DNA of 16,248 bases from Candidatus Vogelbacteria bacterium (lineage in GTDB: Bacteria > Patescibacteriota > Minisyncoccia > Phycocordibacterales > XYD1-FULL-46-19), in the NCBI GenBank assembly GCA_026395035.1, contig JAPLZN010000035.1, forward strand, positions 1 through 16,248. The letters are read 5' to 3'. The position numbers and the translations under genes were made by a program. Position 1 is the first letter of the stretch. Each line of letters starts with the position of its first letter. This document shows, piece by piece, positions 1 to 6,508 of the stretch. The notes beneath the pieces were generated by a model, which made no database searches, was not told the DNA's origin, and saw only the letters and a program-made list of their open reading frames with translations.

Positions 1-312
1 CAGTTCGCGAACGCGTTGATAAAGCTTCAGGCGATTTTCCAGATCTTTGATGTCGGCTTTTTCCTCTTCGGTGACGGCCAGGGTGGAAATCAGCGAATAG
101 GATTTGATGAGAATTAGGGTGGAAGCGATCAGAATAAAATTGGCCATATTTTCTACCGAAATATTTTCGCCGGAGCGAATGAAGGCGATATAGTCGTCGG
201 TAACCTGGGCGAGCGAAACATCGCTCACATGGAGTTTGCGCTTTTCAATGAGCGACAAAAGTAAATCCAGTGGGCCTTCAAAGTTGGCCATTTTAAGCAA
301 AAATTCTTCCAT
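1..312 (-). CDS. scpA: Segregation and condensation protein A, N-terminal part (cut by window edge)
   Basis: ScpA is the kleisin subunit that bridges SMC heads together with ScpB and helps condense and segregate the chromosome. The frame starts at the ATG at 312 and stays open for 104 codons to base 1, so the C-terminal part is outside the window. The family signature FEGPLDLLLSLIEKRK lies near residues 11-26, followed by the usual helices (VTDDYIAFI; a hydrophobic helix near residues 60-75). The start is placed at the first ATG; a second Met at residue 8 (MANFEGPLDLL) could also serve. A perfect TATAAT box ends 8 nt before the ATG and there is no Shine-Dalgarno site, so the mRNA may be leaderless. 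Assignment rests on recognised motif and length pattern. Confidence 0.9.
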   Translation of the reverse strand, partial: MEEFLLKMANFEGPLDLLLSLIEKRKLHVSDVSLAQVTDDYIAFIRSGENISVENMANFILIASTLILIKSYSLISTLAVTEEEKADIKDLENRLKLYQRVREL

Positions 313-320
313 TGTTTGCA

Positions 321-326
321 ATTATA
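321..326 (-). promoter_or_regulatory. -10 box (TATAAT) of scpA
   Basis: TATAAT on the minus strand lies 8 nt upstream of the scpA ATG, so transcription would start at or next to the start codon. No convincing -35 hexamer is visible at the right distance; that space is occupied by a hairpin at 333-350. Confidence 0.5.
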
Positions 327-332
327 ACACAA

Positions 333-350
333 AAGCTCCGCGAAGCGGAG
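333..350 (-). terminator. Hairpin with short U tract between the ncRNA candidate and scpA
   Basis: GCTCCGC-TTC-GCGGAGC followed by TTTTGTG on the minus strand. It follows the stronger terminator at 357-398 and could act as a back-up stop that insulates scpA from upstream transcription. On the plus strand the T tract is absent. Confidence 0.5.
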
Positions 351-550
351 CCAAATAAAAAGTCGGGAGCGAGTCGCAGTCTACGGACCGTCTCGTCCAT
401 AATAAAGAACAAAAGTTTGGAGGATGAAGTATCGCCGTAAGTGTTTTAGGTGGTGGGAAATGGCCCCACCTCCGCCACACTCATCTTAGAAATACTCCAC
501 CCTCCCCCGTCGCGCACACTCGGAAAGCCGTAAGCGAGGTGCAGCAACTG
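350..550 (-). ncRNA. Candidate structured non-coding RNA of about 195 nt, family not recognised
   Basis: This gene-free stretch between scpA and aspS has the parts of an independent small RNA gene on the minus strand: a promoter just upstream (580-585 and 557-562), a G+C-rich body with several hairpins, and a terminator at its end. Visible stems include GCACCTCG with CGAGTGTGC near the 5' end, and a hairpin in which AGTGT and AGGTGG pair with CCACCT and ACACT (about 430-485). The octamer CTTACGGC occurs twice. I looked for the conserved cores of SRP RNA, RNase P RNA and tmRNA and did not find them. No open frame fits. The ends are inferred from the promoter and terminator positions. Confidence 0.5.
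357..398 (-). terminator. Rho-independent terminator of the ncRNA candidate
   Basis: On the minus strand GGACGAG pairs with CTCGCTCC (one bulged base), with an inner GTC/GAC pairing, and is followed by CGACTTTTTATTT. The stem with a following U tract is a standard intrinsic terminator. Confidence 0.6.
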
Positions 551-556
551 CGCAAT

Positions 557-585
557 ATACTATACTAGATTAATTTCATTGTAAA
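557..585 (-). promoter_or_regulatory. Promoter of the ncRNA candidate
   Basis: Minus-strand TTTACA (-35, 580-585) and TAGTAT (-10, 557-562) are separated by 17 bp; TATAGT overlaps as an alternative -10. Start of transcription is expected near 550. It lies downstream of the aspS terminator, so it would serve a separate transcript. Confidence 0.5.
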
Positions 586-592
586 GACACCA

Positions 593-630
593 AATCGCCC
601 CAGAAGACAGCCCTGTCTTCTGGGGCGATT
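593..630 (-). terminator. Terminator after aspS
   Basis: Perfect 18-bp inverted repeat (593-610 with 613-630) right after the aspS stop codon. The minus strand continues TTTGGTGTCTTT, a weak U tract. The outer arm (AATCGCCCC) is the same sequence as the outer arm of the terminator in the aspS leader at 2088-2141. Confidence 0.75.
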
Positions 631-648
631 AAACAAAATGGATACGAG

Positions 649-2052
649 CTATTCTTTCTTTTTGGCTTTGATTTCCAGACCCAATTCGTCCAGCTGTTTT
701 TTGCTAACGACCGATGGTGATCCCATTAAGAGGTCCTTACCGTCGCCGGTTTTTGGAAAAGCAATTACTTCACGAATGTTTGGTTCGTTCTGCATGAGCA
801 TAATGATACGATCGATGCCCGGGGCAAAACCGCCGTGCGGCGGCGCGCCATATTGGAAGGCTTCAAGCATGTGGCCGAATTTGGCTTGTCGTTCTTCTTC
901 GCTGATACCGAGCAGTTCGAAGACGCGTTTTTGAATATCCGCTTGGTGAATCCGAATACTGCCGGAAGAGAGCTCGTAGCCGTTTAAGACGAGGTCGTAG
1001 GAATTGGCGCGAATTGAGAACAAGTCTTCTCCCTTCATGAACTTGTCAACATCCTCGTCTTTGATCGAGCAGAACGGATGATGGGCTGCTCCAATATTTC
1101 CTTCGGCATCTTTTTCAAACATCGGGAAGTCAACAATCCAGGCAAAAGCCAATTCGTTCGGGTCGTTTTTATCTTGACGCAGGTCCGGCTTATCATTGCC
1201 GTATTTCGCCAATGAGTCATGATAAGAGATGCGCGGGAAAGGTTTCTGGGAAATGTGTTTGGTCGGATAAACTTTCTCGACGAATTCGATGAACATCGTC
1301 TCGGTAAACTGTAGAATGTCCTCTTGGGTTACGAACGACATTTCGTAGTCGAGCTGAGTGAATTCCGGCTGTCGGTCGCCACGGGAATCCTCGTCACGCA
1401 AACATCGGGCAATCTGGAAATAACGGTCTAGCCCGGCGACCATGCAAAGCTGTTTGAACTGCTGGGGCGACTGAGGCAGGGCGTAGAACTTGCCGTTTTC
1501 GATTCGCGACGGGACGACATACTCGCGTGATCCTTCTGGCGTCCCCTTCATAAGCATTGGTGTTTCGATTTCGATGAAGCCGTTTTGGTGCATATAGTCG
1601 CGGAAAAACGAAATGACTTTGTCGCGCATAATTAGGTTGTTTTTCATCCGGTCGGAGCGCAAGTCTAGATATTTGTATTTCATCCGCAAATTTTCGTCCA
1701 CCAATTTAGTGTCCTCATTGATTGAAAACGGCGGAGTGAGTGATTCGTTCAAGACTTCAACCCCCGTGATCTCAAGTTCAATATCACCATTTAAAATGCC
1801 GGCATTTACCATTTTCTCCGGGCGTTTATTCACCAGACCGGTGACGGCCAAAACCCATTCGGGGCGCACGGTACTAGCCGCCGTATGTGCCTCGGTATGA
1901 TTCGGCAAAGCGACCATTTGTACCTTACCCGAGCGGTCGCGCAGGTCAATAAAAATCAGCTTGCCGTGGTCACGGCGCACATCCACCCAGCCCTTGATTA
2001 CTACCTCCTGCCCAATCTTCTCGCCCAAATCCTTGATTAGTGTTCGTTCCAT
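649..2052 (-). CDS. aspS: Aspartate--tRNA ligase, short form without GAD domain
   Basis: Class II synthetase that charges tRNA-Asp in the cytoplasm. An N-terminal OB-fold anticodon-binding domain (about residues 1-105; GWVDVRRDHG) is followed by the catalytic core with motif 2 around residues 215-231 (ARCLRDEDSRGDRQPEF) and motif 3 GIDRIIML at 412-419. At 467 residues it is well below the ~590 of typical bacterial AspRS: the GAD insertion between motifs 2 and 3 is reduced to a short link (about residues 288-303) before the DFPMFE segment. This short form fits some CPR bacteria. Whether it is discriminating or also charges tRNA-Asn cannot be judged here. The ATG at 2052 has no clear Shine-Dalgarno site, only A+T-rich sequence. 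Control is by the T-box leader upstream (2088-2241); a strong terminator follows. Confidence 0.95.
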   Translation of the reverse strand: MERTLIKDLGEKIGQEVVIKGWVDVRRDHGKLIFIDLRDRSGKVQMVALPNHTEAHTAASTVRPEWVLAVTGLVNKRPEKMVNAGILNGDIELEITGVEVLNESLTPPFSINEDTKLVDENLRMKYKYLDLRSDRMKNNLIMRDKVISFFRDYMHQNGFIEIETPMLMKGTPEGSREYVVPSRIENGKFYALPQSPQQFKQLCMVAGLDRYFQIARCLRDEDSRGDRQPEFTQLDYEMSFVTQEDILQFTETMFIEFVEKVYPTKHISQKPFPRISYHDSLAKYGNDKPDLRQDKNDPNELAFAWIVDFPMFEKDAEGNIGAAHHPFCSIKDEDVDKFMKGEDLFSIRANSYDLVLNGYELSSGSIRIHQADIQKRVFELLGISEEERQAKFGHMLEAFQYGAPPHGGFAPGIDRIIMLMQNEPNIREVIAFPKTGDGKDLLMGSPSVVSKKQLDELGLEIKAKKKE

Positions 2053-2087
2053 GATTTTTAATTATTAATTTTTAATTTCTAATTACC

Positions 2088-2241
2088 AAAAATCGCCCCT
2101 GAAAATTAGCCAATTTGGACTAATTTTCAGGGGCGATTTTTGGTCGCGGTGCCACCCTGTATTGTACTTAATTAAGAGGGGTCTAATGAGGCTCTCGCCC
2201 GTTCTTCCCTCGCCTCCCCGGTGTTGGCGGATCACTAGCTT
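2088..2241 (-). promoter_or_regulatory. T-box leader of aspS with very short Stem I region
   Basis: The minus strand carries the T-box AGGGTGGCACCGCG (2145-2158). It forms the standard antiterminator: CAGGG with CCCTG and GCGA with TCGC, leaving a 7-nt UGGCACC bulge. The competing terminator is a perfect 22-bp hairpin (2088-2109 with 2120-2141). The bulge UGGC should pair with a tRNA ending GCCA (discriminator G73), as expected of tRNA-Asp. Uncharged tRNA-Asp would thus stabilise the antiterminator and let aspS be transcribed. Only about 83 nt separate the predicted transcription start from the T-box. The only large upstream stem, CTAGTGA with TCATTAG (2183-2238), spans 56 nt, and I could not identify the Asp specifier codon. 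Confidence 0.88.
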
Positions 2242-2247
2242 AAATAA

Positions 2248-2275
2248 AGTGTAACACAGACAAAAAACTACGCAA
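2248..2275 (-). promoter_or_regulatory. Probable promoter of the aspS T-box transcript
   Basis: Minus-strand TTGCGT (2270-2275) and TACACT (2248-2253) with a 16-bp spacer; transcription would start near 2241. Both hexamers are moderate matches, so the true start could be different. Confidence 0.45.
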
Positions 2276-2296
2276 GAACAAGTCAAATTATCCCCA

Positions 2297-2324
2297 TTGT
2301 GCTGTTTTGGGTGAGTAGTATAAT
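2297..2324 (+). promoter_or_regulatory. Promoter of the coiled-coil gene
   Basis: Perfect -10 box TATAAT at 2319-2324 and a partial -35 TTGTGC at 2297-2302 with a 16-bp spacer. The ATG follows 9 nt after the -10 box, which implies a transcript with almost no leader. Confidence 0.55.
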
Positions 2325-2333
2325 AAGAAAATT

Positions 2334-2717
2334 ATGGTGGCAAAAAAGATGACAATTGAGGGTTTAGCTAAGACAATTAATGGCCTATCAAAGACTGTTG
2401 AAGATTTGGCAATCATCACCCAAAGAGGTTTTGAGGGTGTTGATGGGAAATTTAAGGGTTTGAAAAGTGAATTAATTGATTTTAAACAAGAAACTAGGGG
2501 CAATTTTGCCCTGGTTAGACAGGAGACGACTGATTTTAAACGGGAAATGAAAAGCGAATTTGGGGCGCTTAAACTAAGCCTCAAAGAGGATATTGAGAAG
2601 GTCGCACAAATGGGACGCGAAGACATGGATGCCTTCGGTCAGGACATTCTTAAGATTAAAAAGAATCAAGTCCATTTGGAAAGTCTAATTAAACCCAGTC
2701 TTAAATCTAAACACTAA
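2334..2717 (+). CDS. Small coiled-coil protein, function unknown
   Basis: 127 residues, highly charged, with no signal peptide or membrane segment. From about residue 10 to 110 it shows hydrophobic residues at heptad-like spacing with repeated F/L-K/E patterns (for example KGLKSELIDFKQET and DFKREMKSEFGALK), so it should form one long coiled coil. Such short coiled-coil proteins are frequent in CPR-type genomes, with no assigned role. The chosen ATG lies right behind a TATAAT box; a second Met at residue 6 is possible. A terminator follows 3' of the stop. It is divergent from the aspS leader and convergent with the small membrane protein gene. Confidence 0.7.
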   Translation: MVAKKMTIEGLAKTINGLSKTVEDLAIITQRGFEGVDGKFKGLKSELIDFKQETRGNFALVRQETTDFKREMKSEFGALKLSLKEDIEKVAQMGREDMDAFGQDILKIKKNQVHLESLIKPSLKSKH

Positions 2718-2742
2718 AAAACCGCCGATTGGCGGTTTTTTT
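2717..2742. terminator. Bidirectional terminator
   Basis: AAACCGCC-GATT-GGCGGTTTTTTT on the plus strand; the minus strand also ends in a T run after the same stem. It lies between the convergent coiled-coil gene (+) and the small membrane protein gene (-). Confidence 0.85.
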
Positions 2743-2752
2743 CGGTATTTTT

Positions 2753-2789
2753 AAGGACCGATCTTAAGGATTCAAAAAGGTCGGTCCTT
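2753..2789. terminator. Second hairpin between the convergent genes
   Basis: AAGGACCGA (2753-2761) pairs with TCGGTCCTT (2781-2789) across a 19-nt loop. The plus strand continues TTGGTTTTGATT. It lies just past the stop of the minus-strand small membrane protein gene, so it may be a weak terminator for either direction. Confidence 0.4.
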
Positions 2790-2798
2790 TGGTTTTGA

Positions 2799-2969
2799 TT
2801 ATTGTAAAAGCGAGAGTGCGCTATATATAGCAAACATGAATATCAATATCCAAGCAATCATGTTGAATGTTTTATTGTCTTTGCCGAAGGTGGAATATTT
2901 ATGAGCCCATAATCCAATTGCAATAAAGATAACTAAAAGCAGTATTGGCAATAAATTGTTTGTAGACAT
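2799..2969 (-). CDS. Small two-helix membrane protein (56 residues)
   Basis: An ATG at 2969 opens a 56-codon frame ending with TAA at 2799. The product has a hydrophobic segment at about residues 6-21 (LLPILLLVIFIAIGLW), a short polar link (HKYSTFGKDNKTFN), and a second hydrophobic segment at about residues 37-55 (MIAWILIFMFAIYSALSLL). This is a clear helical-hairpin layout. I do not recognise the family. It begins 56 nt after the trpS stop on the same strand with no terminator visible between them, so it may be cotranscribed with trpS. No strong Shine-Dalgarno site is seen. Coding is supported by amino-acid composition and layout only. Confidence 0.55.
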   Translation of the reverse strand: MSTNNLLPILLLVIFIAIGLWAHKYSTFGKDNKTFNMIAWILIFMFAIYSALSLLQ

Positions 2970-3025
2970 GATTGTTTCTTTATCTTGTTACCCCGATTTT
3001 TTTCCGCACCTCCGCCATTTTTAGT

Positions 3026-4048
3026 TTATTTATTTAACAGATCTTCGTAGTGAGCAATCTTCATTGCTTCACGAACCCTTAACATGGTTTCCTCGGCGAT
3101 TTTTTTGGCTCGAGCAGTACCATTTAATAACGCAGATCGCACTTCTTCCGGATGCGCCTTGAAGTATTCCCTCTTCTGTCTAATTGGTTCTAAAAAGTTA
3201 TTTAAAACTTTTGTCAGTCGTTCTTTAATTGCAACATCACCTACCTTTCCCGCTTGGTACTCTTTCTTTAATTTATTCAATTCTGAGGTCTCGGTGTCAA
3301 AGGCATCAAGATAAGAAAAGACAACGTTCCCCTCTATATGCCCCGGATCAGTGGCTCTAATTCTGGTCGGATCGGTATACATACTTTTTACCTTTTTGGC
3401 TACTTCTTCGGCCGAATCAGACAAATAGATGCAATTATTCAGGCTTTTGCTGGCTTTGGCCCCGCCGTCAGTCCCTATTAACCGCGGCACACGGCCAACC
3501 AACGCCTTAGGTTCTTTAAATACTTCTCCGTATACTTTGTTGAACTTGCGGACGATTTCACGCGTAAGTTCAATGTGCGGCAACTGATCTTCACCAACTG
3601 GCACTAGGTCTGCTTGCGGTAATAAAATATCAGCCGCCTGGCTTACTGGATAATTATAAAAACCAAGCGAGACATCACTTTTCTTTTGCTGGATAATTTC
3701 CGCTTTTAGGGTTGGATTGCGGTCTACTAAAGATATCGGTACAAACATACTTAGTAGCATGAAAAGTTCAGCGTGTTCCGGAACATAGCTTTGAATAACG
3801 AATGAACACTTCTCCGGATTCAACCCGACCGACAGCCAGTCAAGCGTGACCTCAATGACAGAGTTTCGGATCCGATCCGTTTCTCCCAGATGATCGCCCA
3901 AGGCCTGGTAATCTGATATTAAAAAGAAACATTCGTATTCATCTTGTAATTTGAGCCAATTTTCCAGCGCGCCGACATAATGTCCCAAATGGAGCGGCCC
4001 TGTCGGCCGTACCCCGGTTAGAATCCTCTTTTTTGTGTTAGTTGACAT
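3026..4048 (-). CDS. trpS: Tryptophan--tRNA ligase
   Basis: Class I synthetase that charges tRNA-Trp. At 340 residues it has the usual bacterial TrpRS length. The HIGH-type motif HLGH is at residues 20-23 after the typical opening ILTGVRPTGPLHLGH, and the KMSKS-type loop reads KASKS at 198-202 (GGAKASKSLNN). The central segment DILLPQADLVPVGEDQLPHIE (given here only as its start and end, about 140-160) is the standard tryptophan/ATP pocket region. The ATG at 4048 fits the family's N-terminus. Upstream sequence is A+T rich with no clear Shine-Dalgarno site, and I see no T-box, unlike aspS. The repeat element at 4092-4269 lies just upstream, so any promoter must be in the 40 bp between or inside the element. 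Confidence 0.95.
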   Translation of the reverse strand: MSTNTKKRILTGVRPTGPLHLGHYVGALENWLKLQDEYECFFLISDYQALGDHLGETDRIRNSVIEVTLDWLSVGLNPEKCSFVIQSYVPEHAELFMLLSMFVPISLVDRNPTLKAEIIQQKKSDVSLGFYNYPVSQAADILLPQADLVPVGEDQLPHIELTREIVRKFNKVYGEVFKEPKALVGRVPRLIGTDGGAKASKSLNNCIYLSDSAEEVAKKVKSMYTDPTRIRATDPGHIEGNVVFSYLDAFDTETSELNKLKKEYQAGKVGDVAIKERLTKVLNNFLEPIRQKREYFKAHPEEVRSALLNGTARAKKIAEETMLRVREAMKIAHYEDLLNK

Positions 4049-4091
4049 GGTGTTTTAATGTTAGCACAGAAATAAGTTGATAAAAAGAAAA

Positions 4092-4269
4092 GTAACCCCC
4101 CCACACCTAGATCTGAGTCCGTATTTTTCCTCTCCTGCTCGAGGAGGGGCGGGACGAAGTCCGGGGTGGTGGAATCCTAATTTGGGTCCAACCGCCCCGG
4201 CCCTGCTGGGCCACCCCGCCTTGGTTAAGGCGGGGAAGAATGCTTTGTGATGAGTGTGTGGGGGGTTAC
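4092..4269. repeat. Palindromic element with terminal inverted repeats, MITE-like
   Basis: GTAACCCCCCACAC (4092-4106, with one extra C on the left) and GTGTGGGGGGTTAC (4256-4269) form terminal inverted repeats around a ~178-bp G+C-rich body. Nested palindromes lie inside: CGGGGTGG (4162-4169) with CCACCCCG (4211-4218), CCCCGCCTT (4214-4222) with AAGGCGGGG (4227-4235), and CTCCT...AGGAG near 4131-4145. The composition differs sharply from the A+T-rich flanks. No transposase and no clear target duplication are seen. It could be a non-autonomous mobile element or a REP-like intergenic repeat; other copies in the genome would be needed to tell. Confidence 0.6.
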
Positions 4270-4275
4270 AACAAA

Positions 4276-4314
4276 AATTCCGACTATTGTCCACGTGGAC
4301 AAATAGTCGGAATT
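4276..4314 (-). terminator. Terminator of the valS-to-phosphatase gene run
   Basis: AATTCCGACTA with TAGTCGGAATT, extended by TGTCCAC/GTGGACA, forms a long near-perfect hairpin. On the minus strand it ends in AATTTTTGTT. It follows the histidine phosphatase stop codon by about 30 nt. Confidence 0.85.
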
Positions 4315-4343
4315 ACTTAAGACAAAGGTCAGACAAAATTTAG

Positions 4344-4982
4344 CTAGCTCAAATGAGCTTGATCGTTCCATGTCTCAATTGCCCAGCCGGTATCTAAACC
4401 GATTTCTTTTTCTTTGTTGTAATTGCTAATAGTCACACCGGTATTTTGCATAATGAATCGACAGGTTCCCCGATCTTCCCGCTCGTTTAAATCGATTCCA
4501 AATACCATGACTCCCAGCAATCGGCGGAGAAATAGACCATGAGTTACCACGACAACATGATCGACTTCTTGTTTTTTAAGGAAATCAATCGCCTTAATCG
4601 CTCGTGACTTTAAATCTTCAAAATTTTCCTCATCCGAGTGATGGTAGTCGGGAAGGTAAAAATTCTTCCATGATTCCGCCATTACAGAGACACACTTTTC
4701 ATCATCCATCGAGAGCCCCTCAACTTCAGACGGTTTTTTTCTTTCCGTGAATAGACTCGAAGTGATAATTTCTTTGCCAAGTTTTTCAGCAATCACTTCG
4801 GCTGTTTGTTGGGTTCTAACATATGGGCTAGCAATGACCAGGTCAATCGGTAATTTGCCCAAACGATTAGCCACGAATTCGGCTTGTTTATAGCCAAGGT
4901 CGGTCAGAGGTGTCTCCGACCCGGACCATATTCTTGTCGCATTCCCCTCGCTTTCCCCGTGTCTAACGAAATATACTTTCAT
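4344..4982 (-). CDS. Histidine phosphatase superfamily protein (phosphoglycerate-mutase-like)
   Basis: 212 residues of the branch 1 histidine phosphatase fold. The catalytic RHGE is at residues 7-10 in the opening KVYFVRHGESEGN; ASPYVRTQQTAEVIA at 51-65 carries the second arginine; the second catalytic histidine is H148 in VVVVTHGL. Members are either cofactor-dependent phosphoglycerate mutases or, more often in this sequence style, phosphatases on small phosphorylated metabolites; the substrate cannot be read here. It is the last gene of a minus-strand run, 11 nt after the preceding stop, and is followed by a strong terminator. The ATG at 4982 matches the family N-terminus exactly. Confidence 0.85.
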   Translation of the reverse strand: MKVYFVRHGESEGNATRIWSGSETPLTDLGYKQAEFVANRLGKLPIDLVIASPYVRTQQTAEVIAEKLGKEIITSSLFTERKKPSEVEGLSMDDEKCVSVMAESWKNFYLPDYHHSDEENFEDLKSRAIKAIDFLKKQEVDHVVVVTHGLFLRRLLGVMVFGIDLNEREDRGTCRFIMQNTGVTISNYNKEKEIGLDTGWAIETWNDQAHLS

Positions 4983-4993
4983 AATTATAATGA

Positions 4994-5674
4994 TCAGCTT
5001 TTATCTTCCATGATTCCTACCTGTTTTACAACTTCCTCAATGTTAGTTTTGTTAGTTTCGAATATCTGATCGATTTTTCTGGCCAGATTCGGATCGATAT
5101 TTTGTAGTTGCTCTTCGGAAAAAATTTCCTTCATAATTAAATCAACTATGTGTTCCTTGGCTTGATGAGATATTTTATATTTTAATACCCACTCTTCAAT
5201 ACAGAGATGAATGATTTCATGGCAGATAGTTTCTTCGGATAGGTGCCTTTTTCCGGATTGGATGTTTAGAATAATTTCCTTTGGTGATGCTTTGACTTCA
5301 TAGCTTCCGACGACTCCATATCGCGTCAGTATTATTTTATATTTATCGTCCGGAACTAAGTTTAAAGATGCCAGTCCTTTTTCAAGGATACCACTCTTTT
5401 TTCTCCATACGAGTTCAATTTTTTCTCTTTCTTGATCAAAGGTTGTTTCATCGAATTCTTCCGGAATCATTGCTAAGACCTCACTCAAGTCCCTCGTAGT
5501 CGCTTCGTCTAAGTAGAGATTTCCAGGCAATTTTACGAAGTAGTTATTTTCCTTAAACCAGCTAACTTCCTTTGGATCGAGGGTTTCTCTGACACGGTTT
5601 TCCTCTGATTCAGGGCTATACTCAAAAACTAGTTTGATCGGTTCTTTTTCTATTTGTTCCGCGGGGTTAGACAT
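4994..5674 (-). CDS. Putative zinc metallopeptidase-like protein with HExxH motif
   Basis: 226 residues, not recognised as a named family. The clearest feature is HEIIH at residues 152-156, with a candidate third ligand E174 in EHIVD (174-178). This HExxH...ExxxD spacing (18 residues from the second His) is the gluzincin pattern. No signal peptide or membrane segment is seen, so a cytoplasmic protein is expected. The N-terminal half (residues 1-140) is charged, with a VFEYSPESEENRVRE stretch and no known domain I can name. The start codon overlaps the preceding stop by one base (TAATG), which implies translational coupling. Peptidase activity is inferred from the motif alone. Confidence 0.6.
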   Translation of the reverse strand: MSNPAEQIEKEPIKLVFEYSPESEENRVRETLDPKEVSWFKENNYFVKLPGNLYLDEATTRDLSEVLAMIPEEFDETTFDQEREKIELVWRKKSGILEKGLASLNLVPDDKYKIILTRYGVVGSYEVKASPKEIILNIQSGKRHLSEETICHEIIHLCIEEWVLKYKISHQAKEHIVDLIMKEIFSEEQLQNIDPNLARKIDQIFETNKTNIEEVVKQVGIMEDKS

Positions 5675-6507
5675 TATTTTATTTGTTTTCTGAACACCGG
5701 TCCCAAGGTCAGTTGTCCGGCAATATTCTCAATTCTGGGAACATCAAGTAATTTAGCCATTTTAACTGTTGAGCTGCTGCCTTCCGTGTTTTGGCCGAAG
5801 ATATTAATAATATTAATTTCCCCGCGATTCGTTTCCATCATCGGCAAATCTTCGGATCGAATGACCTTACCAATCTCCGTCTCGTTGCGTAATTCTGGAA
5901 ATGTTGGGTCGTCGTCGCCCCTATACGGTAAATTCCCTTGGGCTTGAATCTCAATGTAGGTATTGGCCGGGGCCTTTTCTTCCAATGTGTGCAGTGCATT
6001 TTTTATTGTGCGAAAACCGGTGATAGCAAAGCGGCCGAGAAACCTCGGATCAACTTTGGTCCAGGCTGGCTCGATCACGAAATCCGGTAGAGCGGTTTCC
6101 ATACCGTTCACGGACAGCTCTGTCTGGAATCCCTTCAGAACGAGCCCGTCAGCCGTTTTCTCCCAGTATCTTTCATCTTTGATGACTGCTTTGGGGGCAA
6201 TGACAATTGTCGCCAAGGCGACTGGAGTTCGTTTTCCTTCGATGTTGGCATACAGGGCGACAACTTGAGATCGTAAACGCTCGGGATCAAAATCCAAGCC
6301 CTCAAACACTGACGCGGTAGTTTCGTTGCCTTCCATTGGTGAGCGGCGGTCTAATCCCCTTAGTTCCGAGTGTCTGATCTCTTCCACGATAGCCGGGCCT
6401 GTTACTGGGACAACCTCTATCCCCTCCCCGAAATTAGCGGACCGAAAAACATCGGCGATAGTTTCAGTAAGTGACTTGGTTTCTGGATTTGGATCGTAGG
6501 TTTCCAT
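5674..6507 (-). CDS. Protein of unknown function, possibly acyltransferase-like
   Basis: 277 residues from the ATG at 6507; a TTG three codons upstream (6516) would overlap the preceding gene. I do not recognise the family. There is no signal peptide or membrane helix. A central block of beta-strand-like hydrophobic segments (VVALYANIEGKRTPVALATIVIAP, given approximately for residues 80-105) and the later PRFLGRFAITGFRTIKNALHTL resemble the layout of GNAT-type acyltransferases, but no clear acetyl-CoA loop is seen, so this is only a suggestion. The stop overlaps the start of the HExxH protein by one base, and the start abuts the DUF6624 stop, so it is an internal operon gene. Confidence 0.6.
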   Translation of the reverse strand: METYDPNPETKSLTETIADVFRSANFGEGIEVVPVTGPAIVEEIRHSELRGLDRRSPMEGNETTASVFEGLDFDPERLRSQVVALYANIEGKRTPVALATIVIAPKAVIKDERYWEKTADGLVLKGFQTELSVNGMETALPDFVIEPAWTKVDPRFLGRFAITGFRTIKNALHTLEEKAPANTYIEIQAQGNLPYRGDDDPTFPELRNETEIGKVIRSEDLPMMETNRGEINIINIFGQNTEGSSSTVKMAKLLDVPRIENIAGQLTLGPVFRKQIK

Positions 6508-6508
6508 C

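Noticed and set aside
2083..2286. A 67-codon minus-strand frame upstream of aspS
   Set aside because: It coincides with the T-box leader, terminator hairpin and promoter; no coding signature.
4061..4294. A 77-codon minus-strand frame (rich in Pro, His, Gly)
   Set aside because: It lies wholly over the palindromic element and the adjacent terminator, has low-complexity composition and no ribosome binding site; the frame is a by-product of the G+C-rich repeat.
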